A stretch of DNA of 59,220 nucleotides from Erysipelotrichaceae bacterium. Its GTDB lineage: Bacteria > Bacillota_I > Bacilli_A > Erysipelotrichales > Erysipelotrichaceae. Every line of letters begins with the position of its first letter. The stretch's first letter is position 1. The DNA lies in contig JAFRKA010000007.1 of NCBI GenBank assembly GCA_017432005.1, positions 1 through 59,220 of the forward strand, given 5' to 3'. A program made the translations under genes and the position numbers. Below, piece after piece: positions 42,316-51,005 of the stretch. The notes under the pieces were generated by a model. The model made no database searches, was not told where the DNA came from, and worked only from the letters and a program-made list of their open reading frames with translations.

Positions 42316-43163
42316 ACGAAAAACAGAAACTGTTGAAGAAAAACAGACTGTTCAGTCTGCGAAAAAACGCCAAAGAGACTTCAGCCTGGGAAAAGGGCAA
42401 AAGTCTCTGTTTTGTTGTTGCGATGATCATCTGCTTTTCCATCGTCATTGCGATCTATTTCCTCAGTGATCTTTCCAATGTCTACCGGGTCGTCGCTGAC
42501 GGCAATGTCTATCTGAAAGACAGCGATATCATCGCTCTGTCTGAAGTCACGACGGATTCCAAATTCGTTTTGACCGTCCCGGCGCTGGTCGAAAAAAAGG
42601 TCAGATCATCACCGCTGATTGATGAATGTCATGTCGAACTGCTGGAAGGGCGACTGATAAAGATAAATGTCAAAGAGAAAAAGATTATCGCCTACACCAT
42701 GGAGAACGGTCTGAGCGTACTGATCGGCGAAGATGACAGCCGGATACCGATCGGCAAGGAGAACTTCTATCTTATCAGCAAGGTGCCTCTGCTGGAAGGT
42801 TTCAATGAGGATGAGATCAGACTGATCGAAAAGAACCTGCAGAAATGTGATTACACGGTCATCGACGAGATCTCGGAGATCCACTCGTTTCCTGAACTGA
42901 AATATCAGAATGTGGAAGTCATCATGCGTGACGGAAACTACATCTTCACCTCCGTCTACGGACTGGAGATCCTCAATAAATATTTCGATATCGAGTCCAG
43001 TTATCTCTCTGGCAAAAACAAGTGTTACTACTTTGAGGATATCAGCGGAAACGCCTATACGACAGCCTGTCCGTGGGAGGCAAAAAAAGAAGAAAACGAT
43101 GGTGACAGGAAGGAAGATGAGTCTTCCGGACAGGTAGAAGAAGACGACGAAGAAGAAGAATGA
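42309..43163 (+). CDS. ftsQ: Cell division protein FtsQ/DivIB
   Basis: This 284-residue protein has a cytoplasmic basic N-terminus, one membrane helix (about 34-56) and an extracellular POTRA-like domain (VYRVVADGNVYLKDSDI...) plus beta domain, ending in a highly acidic tail (DDEEEEE). It connects early and late divisome components. It starts with TTG, overlapping murB by 7 bp. The Glu-rich codons form one arm of the terminator. Confidence 0.85.
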   Translation: MLDEKQKLLKKNRLFSLRKNAKETSAWEKGKSLCFVVAMIICFSIVIAIYFLSDLSNVYRVVADGNVYLKDSDIIALSEVTTDSKFVLTVPALVEKKVRSSPLIDECHVELLEGRLIKINVKEKKIIAYTMENGLSVLIGEDDSRIPIGKENFYLISKVPLLEGFNEDEIRLIEKNLQKCDYTVIDEISEIHSFPELKYQNVEVIMRDGNYIFTSVYGLEILNKYFDIESSYLSGKNKCYYFEDISGNAYTTACPWEAKKEENDGDRKEDESSGQVEEDDEEEE

Positions 43164-43185
43164 GAAGGCGTTCTTCTTCTTTTTT
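43151..43185 (+). terminator. Terminator of murG-murB-ftsQ, partly coding
   Basis: The 10 bp stem AGAAGAAGAA / TTCTTCTTCT has its left arm within the Glu codons of ftsQ and the stop codon in the loop, followed by a T run. Confidence 0.8.
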
Positions 43186-43225
43186 AACAGCTGTATGAAG
43201 GGCGTTTTTAAGCAGTATTTTATTA

Positions 43226-43254
43226 TTGCTTTTTTAGAACATTATTGTTAGAAT
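43226..43254 (+). promoter_or_regulatory. Promoter of the tRNA cluster
   Basis: TTGCTT (43226-43231), a 17 bp spacer and an extended -10 TGTTAGAAT (43246-43254). Confidence 0.7.
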
Positions 43255-43279
43255 TATAAGGCACGGAATATTTTCGTAT

Positions 43280-43353
43280 GGTTCCTTAGCCAAGTGGTAA
43301 GGCAATAGACTGCAACTCTGTGATCGCCGGTTCGAATCTGGCAGGAACCTCCA
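43280..43353 (+). tRNA. tRNA-Cys (GCA)
   Basis: The 74-base cloverleaf has acceptor GGTTCCT / AGGAACC, anticodon GCA and encoded CCA. It is the first gene of the nine-tRNA cluster. Confidence 0.97.
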
Positions 43354-43354
43354 C

Positions 43355-43440
43355 GGGGATGTGGCGGAATGGTAGACGCGAGGGACTTAAAATCCCTTGG
43401 TAGCAATACCGTGAGGGTTCAACTCCCTCCATCCCCACCA
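43355..43440 (+). tRNA. tRNA-Leu (TAA)
   Basis: The 86-base class II tRNA has a long variable arm, acceptor GGGGATG / CATCCCC, anticodon TAA and encoded CCA. It starts one base after the tRNA-Cys. Confidence 0.97.
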
Positions 43441-43464
43441 CTCCTTCAATAGACCGTGTATGTT

Positions 43465-43541
43465 GCGCCCATAGCTCAACTGGATAGAGTGTTTGGCTAC
43501 GAACCAAAAGGTTGCGAGTTCAAGTCTTGCTGGGCGCGCCA
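43465..43541 (+). tRNA. tRNA-Arg (ACG)
   Basis: The 77-base cloverleaf has acceptor GCGCCCA / TGGGCGC, anticodon ACG (read as ICG after A34 deamination) and encoded CCA. Confidence 0.97.
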
Positions 43542-43551
43542 GATATTGTAT

Positions 43552-43628
43552 CGGGATGTAGCTCAGCTTGGTAGAGTACTTGATTTGGGATCAAGGTGTC
43601 ACAGGTTCGAATCCTGCCATCCCGACCA
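43552..43628 (+). tRNA. tRNA-Pro (TGG)
   Basis: The 77-base cloverleaf has acceptor CGGGATG / CATCCCG, anticodon TGG and encoded CCA. Confidence 0.97.
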
Positions 43629-43647
43629 TTGTAATTCTTTAGCGCAT

Positions 43648-43724
43648 GGCGAGGTAGCTTAGTTGGCTAGAGCGATCGGTTCATACCCGGTAGGTCGTGG
43701 GTTCGAGTCCCACCCTCGCTACCA
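43648..43724 (+). tRNA. Elongator tRNA-Met (CAT)
   Basis: The 77-base cloverleaf has acceptor GGCGAGG / CCTCGCT with a terminal G-T pair, as in Bacillus elongator tRNA-Met. The anticodon is CAT without the GGG/CCC anticodon stem of an initiator. CCA is encoded. Confidence 0.9.
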
Positions 43725-43732
43725 CTTATTCC

Positions 43733-43809
43733 GGACCCTTAGCTCAGTTGGTCAGAGCTTCCGGCTCATAACCGGGTGGTCGAAGGTTCGAGTCCTTCAG
43801 GGTCCACCA
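43733..43809 (+). tRNA. tRNA-Ile2 (CAT, lysidine-modified)
   Basis: The acceptor GGACCCT and body closely resemble the Bacillus tRNA-Ile2, whose CAT anticodon is converted by TilS to read AUA. It is not an initiator because the C1-A72 mismatch is lacking. CCA is encoded. Confidence 0.85.
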
Positions 43810-43853
43810 AAACTGTTATTTGGGTTATAATGGAATAGGAATCATCAGAATAA

Positions 43854-43944
43854 GCAGGAGTACCCAAGTGGCTGAAGGGTCCGGTCTTGAAAACCGGTAG
43901 GTCATGCAAGTGGCGCCTGGGTTCGAATCCCAGCTCCTGCGCCA
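43854..43944 (+). tRNA. tRNA-Ser (TGA)
   Basis: The 91-base class II tRNA has a long variable arm, acceptor GCAGGAG / CTCCTGC, anticodon TGA and encoded CCA. TATAAT at 43826-43831 in the preceding spacer could be a secondary promoter. Confidence 0.97.
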
Positions 43945-43951
43945 TCAACAT

Positions 43952-44028
<77 letters not shown>

Positions 44029-44030
44029 AT

Positions 44031-44106
<76 letters not shown>

Positions 44107-44117
44107 TTCTGATAGTT

Positions 44118-44146
44118 AAACCGTCTGATCAGGCGGTTTTTCTTTT
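44118..44146 (+). terminator. Terminator of the tRNA cluster
   Basis: The stem AAACCGTCT / AGGCGGTTT (one T-G pair) has a GATC loop and a T-rich tail. Confidence 0.85.
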
Positions 44147-44160
44147 ATCTATATCTTTGA

Positions 44161-44166
44161 TATAAT
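44161..44166 (+). promoter_or_regulatory. -10 hexamer of the giant coiled-coil gene
   Basis: TATAAT stands 29 bases before the ATG, with no clear -35. GGGGGG (44183-44188) is the probable SD. Confidence 0.5.
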
Positions 44167-44195
44167 TTTCATAAAGATATGTTGGGGGGCTTCCA

Positions 44196-47100
44196 ATGAA
44201 TTTTTTTGGCGATAAAAAGAAGAAGATCGACCTGCTCTCTCAGGATGAGCTCAATGATGTGAGCAATAGAAGAAAATCCGCGGGCAGCAGTCCTACTTTA
44301 CTCAGTTCGGAAGAACTGGATGTTTTGATTGAAGAAAAAGACCGTGAAATAGAAGATCTTACCAAGAGTATAGAAGATACAAAGAAGCAGATCGAAAAAG
44401 AGACTGCAAGCTTCAGAAAGAAAAACGAATCTCTGGAGACCAAGCAGGCTCAGATCCTCGCTGACCAGGAGAAGAAAGACAAGAAGACTGCCAAGGATCT
44501 CAAAGCCCTGGAAGCCAGACAGAATGAATTCAGAGAAGCTTATGAGGCCAGCCGTCAGGATATCGACGCCAGGATCGAAAAGCTGAAAGTCCAGAAGAAG
44601 AATCTGCTCAAAGCCGAAGAAAAGATGGAAGCGGAGGCTTTCGAGAAAAAGAAAGAGAATATCGAGAAGCGCATAAACGATCTGCGCAAGACGAAGAAAG
44701 ATAAAGAAAAAGATTTCAATGCCCGCATGGTCACGATGAAAGATGAATATGATGATCTTCTTTCAAAAAAGGCCGAAGAAACAGCGAAGCTTGAACAGCA
44801 GCGCATCGAACTGATCCGCAACAATGAGACGAAGATGTCAGAGCTCAACAGTGAACTTGAAGAAGCTCAAAGAGTTCATGCGGCAGCTCTGAAGGAGCTT
44901 TCTGATCTGCGCAATGACAGATTGAAGGCATTAAAAGTCGAAGAGGAAAGAGTCCTGGCTGAAAAGCGCAATGAGCTGATGCAGCAGGAGAATAAGGTCC
45001 TCCATCTCAAGGATCAGCTGGCCGAGCAGACCAGAGAACTTGAAAGATACAAGGAAGAAAGTGCAAGAGCATATCAGAAACTTTCTGATGACTATGAGAA
45101 CGAGGTAAGCCGCAGAGAGAAGGAAAATGAAGATCTGGCTGCCGATATCGAAAGAAAGAACAGCGAGCTCGATGCCTCGATAAGACAGAGCGAAGATGAT
45201 TATGCCAGAGAGATCGCCGAGATCGAGGAACTCGACAGGATCCTCAACGATGAGGATTATGCCAGTTTCAAAGATCTGCAGAAGCGCGTCAACAAGCTTT
45301 CGGCACCGCTGAAGGAAAGATATCTGAAACTGTTTGAACAGGATGATCAGAACTTCATCTGGGAAAACAACAAGCGCAGCGCCGATCTGGCTGCTCTGAA
45401 ATACAATCTGCAGCAGGAAACAGAACTTGAGGACAGCCGCAAGAGTTTTCTTGATTCACGTTATCAGAACCGCAACGAACAGTATCAGCGCAATATCGAT
45501 GTCTACACGGAAAAGATCACCGCGATCAAGGACGAGATCTCTGAACTGGTAGCTCAGAGCAATAAAGCTCAGGAAGAACTCAAGGATAAGATCGAAGAGA
45601 CCCGTGAAAGCAACAAGATCGCTCTGGAAGATCAGAGCCGCAGCAACGACAAACAGCTGGAAGACCTGAAGAAGGAATATGACGAAAAGAAAGAAGCCGT
45701 CAGACTTGAGATCGAAGAGACCAGAAAGAGCGTCGAAGCGATCAACGGCGGCATCGATGATATAAAGAAGGAAGCAGAGAACTTTGAAACTGATTTCCGC
45801 ATCAGGAAACAGGCTCTGTCAGCCGAATATGAAGGAACATTCAATGCCATCTCCGAAAAGAGGAAGAGACTGGAGAACAAGGCTGAACAGCTCAGAAACA
45901 GGGCTGAAGAGAATGAGACCCGCAAGAAGAACAATGCTGATCATATCGCTGAACTGATCGAAAAGATCAGACAGCAGAAGAAACAGCTGATCGACAACGA
46001 AAATAATGCTGAGATAAGTGCTTTTGAACAGCACCGCAAACAGATCGAGGACCGTCTCGAAGCTCTGAAGAACACCAGAAAACAGCAGAGCGAGAGTTTT
46101 GATCTGCGCATGAGTCAGATGAAGAACGATTATGACACGACCATCGCCGACAAGATCGCCGAGAAAGAGAGACTCGAAGAAGAGTTTGCCCAGTTGAAAG
46201 AGAATACAGCCAGACAGATCGCTGACCTGGAGAATGAACTCAGTACGGTCAGAGCCGATCATGAAGAGACGCTCAAGCAGCTGCAGGCTGAACATCTGGC
46301 TCAGCTCAAGGCTTTCAAGGATGAACAGGAAGCCCAGATCCAGAGCAGAAGAGATGATCTTTCCAAAGTCAGCAAGGAAGAATCTTCACTCAACCAGTTG
46401 AAGGAACAGAATGCATCCGATCTGGAGAAGAACAGAAGTCTGTCTGAATACGAATATGAAGATACGGTCAGAAAATACGAAGCTGAAAAAGCCAGACTGC
46501 TCAGAGAGAATGAACTGCTGGAAAATGAGCTGGACAACAACGAACAGAAACTGGCAGTCGAAATAGCCAATACCAAAGAAGAGTTCGCGCGCAACAGCAA
46601 GGAGCTGAACGATCTGCTGGCGATCATGAAAGATGAAGCCAACCGTCAGCATGATGAACTGGAGAAGGCTCTGGCTCTGACTGATGTAACACTCAGACAA
46701 CGTTATGAAAAACTCGTCGGTGAATATGATGAGCGTTTTGAAGTCGAGAGAGCTAAACGCGAAGACGAACTGAAGAATCTGGAATACGATCTTTCCGAGG
46801 AAGAGAAACAGCTGCGCAACCGCAATGATTTCCTCAATGACCGCTATGAGAAGCGCAAGGAAGCCTACCGTCAGAGCATCGATGACAGTGTCAATTCTGT
46901 CAGAGCGATCAAGGACGAACTTTCAGGTCTCAGCAGCCGCTATGAAGACAGGTCTGATGCCCTGAAGCGCGACATCGAAGCGACCAGGCTCAATAACGAT
47001 CAGGTCATCGCTGCCCGCAAGGCGGAATATGACAAACAGTTCGAAGATACCCGTAAGGAATACACGAACAAGCTCAACGGTATCAACGGCGAGATCGAAA

Positions 47101-49523
47101 CGATCAAGCAGAATATCGAAAAGATCAAGAAGGATATCGTCAATACCGGTAAGCAGGCTGATGCCTATCAGGAATCATCCATGCTGCGCAGGGCCAACCT
47201 TGATAAGGACCAGGATGCCTATCTGAAGAACATTCAGTTCAGGAAAGGCGAACTGGAAGAGAAGATCAGTGCCGTAAAAGACAGGATCGCCGAGAACGAA
47301 AAACGTCATCAGGAAGATGTCGAGAAATATGAAGCCAAGAAAGCTCAGGCTCTGAGTGTGCATGAGACAGCTCTGGCGGAAGAGAAGTCTGTATTTGAAG
47401 CCAAGACAGCTGAACTCAAGAACAAGTTCGCTGCTGATGCACAGGCCGTCGCAGATGCGTTCAACAGGAAGATCGTCGCGATCGGAAACAAGTACGACGA
47501 AGAAGAGAAGGCCGCCAACCAGAGTTTTGAAGTACGCAAGGCCGAATATGACAAAGCCAAGGCAGACCTCGACAGCGAACTGGAGACGATCTACGAAGAG
47601 ACGGAAAAGAAGATCGACGAGATGCAGAAACAGCGTTCCGGTCTCGAGGATTCCATTGCCCGTCTGAAGGCTGAAGAAGAAAACAGACTCAAGGAACATG
47701 ACGAAGAGATCAGGAAACTGGACAGCGAACGTACCGAGATTCTGGAACGCCTCGCCGAAAAACAGGAAGCTGATCTGGCCAAGATCAGAGAAGAATATGA
47801 GAATGTTCCATCAAGACTTTTACAGGAAGTCAGAGATCTGTTTGCGGAAAAACAGCGTGAATACAACGAAAGTGCGACCAAGGCCGCATCCAGAATAAAG
47901 GAACTTGATGAACAGGAGAGCGAAGCTGTCAATAAGGCCAATCAGGAAAAGGCCGAAGCTGACAGACAGCTCAATGAACTCAAGAACGAATACCTCAAGA
48001 TCAAGGAAGATGCTGAACAGCTGGAGATCTCGCTGAACGATGATCTTGCGAAGCGTCAGAGCGATCTTGATGCCTACCGCAGTGATCTGGCAGCCCAGAT
48101 CCAGCAGATCCGTGATGAGCATGCCGCTCAGTTCGAGCAGCTCAACAACAGACTGGAACAGGAATACAACGAAACTGAGATCCAGTATAAGGAAAAACAG
48201 GAGAATATCCAGAAACAGAACGAGGAAAAGATCAGATCCTATCGTGAAGATCTGGAGAACAGACAGAATTCCATCTACAGTCTGATCGCGGAAATCAGAA
48301 ACCGCAAGGCCAATGCCGAGAAGGAATGTGAAGACCGCTATAATACCGTCGTTGAAAAGACCAGAGCTGTCCAGCAGGAACTGGATCAGCTGATCGGCAG
48401 CAATGAGATAAAGCGTCAGAACATGTCTCAGACTCTGCAGCAGAAAAGAGATCAGATCAATCTGGAGGTCGAAAAGGTCAAGGCCGATTACGACCAGATC
48501 CTGGAAGAAAAGAAGAAAGCCTACGATTCATACATCAATGAAGCAAATGCCAAGTGTGACAATCTCAAGAGTGAGATAGCCGAACTGCAGAAACGCAAGG
48601 CTGTTGAAGAAGGAAAACTTGAGACTTATGAAAACGACAAGCGTACTTCATTGGTCGATCTGAGAAGCGAGACGGAAGCTTATGTCAACGATATCAGTGA
48701 GAAGATGAAGCTGCTTTCCGACAAGATCGCTGATCTGAAGAACCTGCATGACCGCCGTGTCGTCTACATCAAGACGCAGATCGCTTCAACGATGTCCGAA
48801 TATGACAACCTGCTGCGCAGCAGACCGGAGATCATCTCCGATGCCGAGAAGCAGAGCGAGCTGGATCTTTCTGAAAGGACCAGGATCTTCAAGGAGAAGA
48901 TGGACGCTCTCGACAGAGTCCATAACGAGATCGTTGAAGAACTGGCACAGAAGCGTGATGAAACGATCACCAAGATCACCAATGAGATCAATGCCCTGGA
49001 GATCGACAAGCCTAACAAGCTGAAAGAATATGAAGATGATATAGATGCGATCGTCGAAGCTTATGATACGATGCTGAAGAATGAGAAAGACAAGCAGAAT
49101 GAACTGGCCGTTCAGCTCAAGAAAGCCAGATCCGAGCAGGAGAAGTTCATCGCGAATATGCACAACGAAGAACTCAATGCTTCAACGGATTTCGAAGCTG
49201 AGAAAGAGCGTCTGGCCAAGATGCATGAAGAGAACCTCATCGAAAGTCAGCAGGAGTTCAAGAGACTTTCCGACAGTCTCAAGCAGCAGTTCGACAGACT
49301 TGTCAGTGAGAGGAAGGCTCTTGGCAGAACAGTCGGAGATCTTGTCAATCATTACCGTTCTATCGATGACGAGATCGCCCAGGATGAGCTCAGGCTCAAA
49401 TATGAATGCAATGCCAAACTCCTGGATGTCCGAAAACTCTTTGAGAAAGAACAGAACAGAAAGAAAGAAAAACTTTCCATGCTGGATATCCTCAATGACC
49501 AGGATGTCGATATCTTCAAATAA
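44196..49523 (+). CDS. Giant cytoplasmic coiled-coil protein of unknown function
   Basis: This 1775-residue protein is nearly all Glu, Lys, Asp, Arg, Gln, Leu and Ala in coiled-coil periodicity from about residue 40 to the end, with no signal peptide, membrane helix or enzymatic motif. Residues about 71-531 and 532-992 are a tandem duplication at a constant offset of 461 residues: FNARMVTMK at 174 and FDLRMSQMK at 635, SFLDSRY at 417 and DFLNDRY at 878, AIKDEIS at 443 and AIKDELS at 904. A decayed third copy follows (to about 1100). The C-terminus (DLVNHYRSIDDEI) is less repetitive. I do not recognise a family; it may be a filament-forming or scaffold protein. Confidence 0.85.
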   Translation: MNFFGDKKKKIDLLSQDELNDVSNRRKSAGSSPTLLSSEELDVLIEEKDREIEDLTKSIEDTKKQIEKETASFRKKNESLETKQAQILADQEKKDKKTAKDLKALEARQNEFREAYEASRQDIDARIEKLKVQKKNLLKAEEKMEAEAFEKKKENIEKRINDLRKTKKDKEKDFNARMVTMKDEYDDLLSKKAEETAKLEQQRIELIRNNETKMSELNSELEEAQRVHAAALKELSDLRNDRLKALKVEEERVLAEKRNELMQQENKVLHLKDQLAEQTRELERYKEESARAYQKLSDDYENEVSRREKENEDLAADIERKNSELDASIRQSEDDYAREIAEIEELDRILNDEDYASFKDLQKRVNKLSAPLKERYLKLFEQDDQNFIWENNKRSADLAALKYNLQQETELEDSRKSFLDSRYQNRNEQYQRNIDVYTEKITAIKDEISELVAQSNKAQEELKDKIEETRESNKIALEDQSRSNDKQLEDLKKEYDEKKEAVRLEIEETRKSVEAINGGIDDIKKEAENFETDFRIRKQALSAEYEGTFNAISEKRKRLENKAEQLRNRAEENETRKKNNADHIAELIEKIRQQKKQLIDNENNAEISAFEQHRKQIEDRLEALKNTRKQQSESFDLRMSQMKNDYDTTIADKIAEKERLEEEFAQLKENTARQIADLENELSTVRADHEETLKQLQAEHLAQLKAFKDEQEAQIQSRRDDLSKVSKEESSLNQLKEQNASDLEKNRSLSEYEYEDTVRKYEAEKARLLRENELLENELDNNEQKLAVEIANTKEEFARNSKELNDLLAIMKDEANRQHDELEKALALTDVTLRQRYEKLVGEYDERFEVERAKREDELKNLEYDLSEEEKQLRNRNDFLNDRYEKRKEAYRQSIDDSVNSVRAIKDELSGLSSRYEDRSDALKRDIEATRLNNDQVIAARKAEYDKQFEDTRKEYTNKLNGINGEIETIKQNIEKIKKDIVNTGKQADAYQESSMLRRANLDKDQDAYLKNIQFRKGELEEKISAVKDRIAENEKRHQEDVEKYEAKKAQALSVHETALAEEKSVFEAKTAELKNKFAADAQAVADAFNRKIVAIGNKYDEEEKAANQSFEVRKAEYDKAKADLDSELETIYEETEKKIDEMQKQRSGLEDSIARLKAEEENRLKEHDEEIRKLDSERTEILERLAEKQEADLAKIREEYENVPSRLLQEVRDLFAEKQREYNESATKAASRIKELDEQESEAVNKANQEKAEADRQLNELKNEYLKIKEDAEQLEISLNDDLAKRQSDLDAYRSDLAAQIQQIRDEHAAQFEQLNNRLEQEYNETEIQYKEKQENIQKQNEEKIRSYREDLENRQNSIYSLIAEIRNRKANAEKECEDRYNTVVEKTRAVQQELDQLIGSNEIKRQNMSQTLQQKRDQINLEVEKVKADYDQILEEKKKAYDSYINEANAKCDNLKSEIAELQKRKAVEEGKLETYENDKRTSLVDLRSETEAYVNDISEKMKLLSDKIADLKNLHDRRVVYIKTQIASTMSEYDNLLRSRPEIISDAEKQSELDLSERTRIFKEKMDALDRVHNEIVEELAQKRDETITKITNEINALEIDKPNKLKEYEDDIDAIVEAYDTMLKNEKDKQNELAVQLKKARSEQEKFIANMHNEELNASTDFEAEKERLAKMHEENLIESQQEFKRLSDSLKQQFDRLVSERKALGRTVGDLVNHYRSIDDEIAQDELRLKYECNAKLLDVRKLFEKEQNRKKEKLSMLDILNDQDVDIFK

Positions 49524-49532
49524 ACATAATAT

Positions 49533-49562
49533 GGATGTCTCTGAAAAGAGGCATCCTTTTAT
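49533..49562 (+). terminator. Terminator of the coiled-coil gene
   Basis: The 10 bp stem GGATGTCTCT / AGAGGCATCC (one T-G pair) has a GAAA loop and a T tail. Confidence 0.85.
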
Positions 49563-49590
49563 TGATATGGCCCTGACATTGTTTTAAAAT
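49562..49590 (+). promoter_or_regulatory. Promoter of the symporter-hydrolase operon
   Basis: TTGATA (49562-49567), a 17 bp spacer and TAAAAT (49585-49590). The AGGGGAC SD follows. Confidence 0.7.
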
Positions 49591-49616
49591 AATAAGAAAA
49601 ACAGGGGACAGATAAT

Positions 49617-51005
49617 ATGGCAAAAGAGAAAAAAGGACTGATAAGCCTGCCAGAAAAACTGGGTTTCATGAGTTTTTCCACTTCAACGAATATCGTTTTC
49701 AATTTCAAGAGCACCTATTACAAGTACTTTCTGACTTCGATCCTGCTGATCGATCCGGTCGCTGCTTCCAATATGGCGCTTATAGGAACCATTTGGGATA
49801 TCGTCAATGATCCTTTGATCGGTGTCTGGGCAAACAATGTCCGTTTCCGTTCAAAGGAAAGAGTCAGACCGTGGCTGCTTTATATCGCTGTTCCGTTTGC
49901 TCTGGGGATGGTGCTTCTTTTTACTGATTTTCATGTGAATGAAAAATGGGATATCATCCTCGGACTGGTCGTCTTCTTCTTTTATGAGATCGCCAATACC
50001 TTCAGAGGTATTCCTTATAACGGTATGGGAGCGCTGGCTTCACCCGATGATTCCGACCGTAAATCCATAAATGCCTTCAGATCACTGGGTGCCTGCCTGG
50101 GTTCCGGCATCGGTGCCGTGGCAGTACCGATGATCGTCAAGATGTTTGGCGGACTGAAAGATCACAAGGTCATCAATTCATCTGATTCGGGCGCCATCTT
50201 CCGTTCAGCTGTGTTCATGGGCGTGCTGATCGTGATCGGCTGTCTGATCCATTATTTTACGACAGCCGAAAGAGTGAAACAGGTCTCTGAAGACGAAGAG
50301 AAGATCGGTATCGTCGAGACTTACAGAATGCTGTTCAAATGCCGTTCCTGGGTCAGGAACATGTTCTATGTCATGTGCTATGGCGTTTCAACATGTCTGC
50401 TGACTTCTTCCATAACCTATTACTGTGCCTATGTCCTCAATGACAGCAGCAAGGCTACACCGATCATGGCTGTCTATCTGCTGTTTTCGATCATCTTCTC
50501 GATCCTGACTCCGAAGATCGATTCACTGCTGGGACGCAAAAAGACGATGGCAGTTGCCGCGCTTATACAGGTACTGGGCAAGATACCGTTCATCATGTCT
50601 CCGTACAATGTAGTAAATGCCTATATCAATGCTGCGGCTACCGGTATCGGACTGACGATGACTTTCATCCTTTTCAACACCAACCGTAATTCCATCTCGG
50701 ATATCGTCGAGATCCAGAACGGACGAAGACTGGATACGATGGTCTCGACCGGTGATAACCTGGCTTCCAAGATCGCTGAAGCAGCGGTCGACAAGCTTTT
50801 CCTGGTCGCTCTGGCCGCGGCCGGATTCTCGGCCAAGCTGGCTAACGAAGGTCTGTTGCAGAACATCGCGACCCAGAATACGATCAATGCATTATTGGGC
50901 TGGATACCGGCTCTGGTAGCTCTGGCCATGATGCTGGTAGCACTCACTATTGATACCGAAAAAGAATATCAGGAGGCTGTGAAAAACAGGGAGGCTGATA
51001 GGTGA
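49617..51005 (+). CDS. GPH-family (MFS_2) cation symporter
   Basis: This 462-residue membrane protein has about twelve helices. The N-terminus (KLGFMSFSTSTNIVFNF) and the DPLIG motif in IVNDPLIGVWANN are typical of the glycoside-pentoside-hexuronide:cation symporters (MelB-like). It probably imports a substrate with Na+ or H+. The hydrolase gene begins in its last base, so the two should work on the same compound or its product. Confidence 0.85.
   Translation: MAKEKKGLISLPEKLGFMSFSTSTNIVFNFKSTYYKYFLTSILLIDPVAASNMALIGTIWDIVNDPLIGVWANNVRFRSKERVRPWLLYIAVPFALGMVLLFTDFHVNEKWDIILGLVVFFFYEIANTFRGIPYNGMGALASPDDSDRKSINAFRSLGACLGSGIGAVAVPMIVKMFGGLKDHKVINSSDSGAIFRSAVFMGVLIVIGCLIHYFTTAERVKQVSEDEEKIGIVETYRMLFKCRSWVRNMFYVMCYGVSTCLLTSSITYYCAYVLNDSSKATPIMAVYLLFSIIFSILTPKIDSLLGRKKTMAVAALIQVLGKIPFIMSPYNVVNAYINAAATGIGLTMTFILFNTNRNSISDIVEIQNGRRLDTMVSTGDNLASKIAEAAVDKLFLVALAAAGFSAKLANEGLLQNIATQNTINALLGWIPALVALAMMLVALTIDTEKEYQEAVKNREADR

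Noticed and set aside
43733..43809. A second elongator tRNA-Met
   Set aside because: The acceptor and body match Firmicutes tRNA-Ile2, whose CAT anticodon is lysidine-modified.
43286..43951. Short reading frames across the tRNA cluster on both strands
   Set aside because: They overlap complete tRNA cloverleaves and have no SD.
44240..49163. Several long minus-strand and alternate-frame reading frames inside the coiled-coil gene, rich in Ser, Phe and Leu
   Set aside because: They are shadows of Glu/Lys-rich codons in a long repetitive gene, lack SDs and show no domain.
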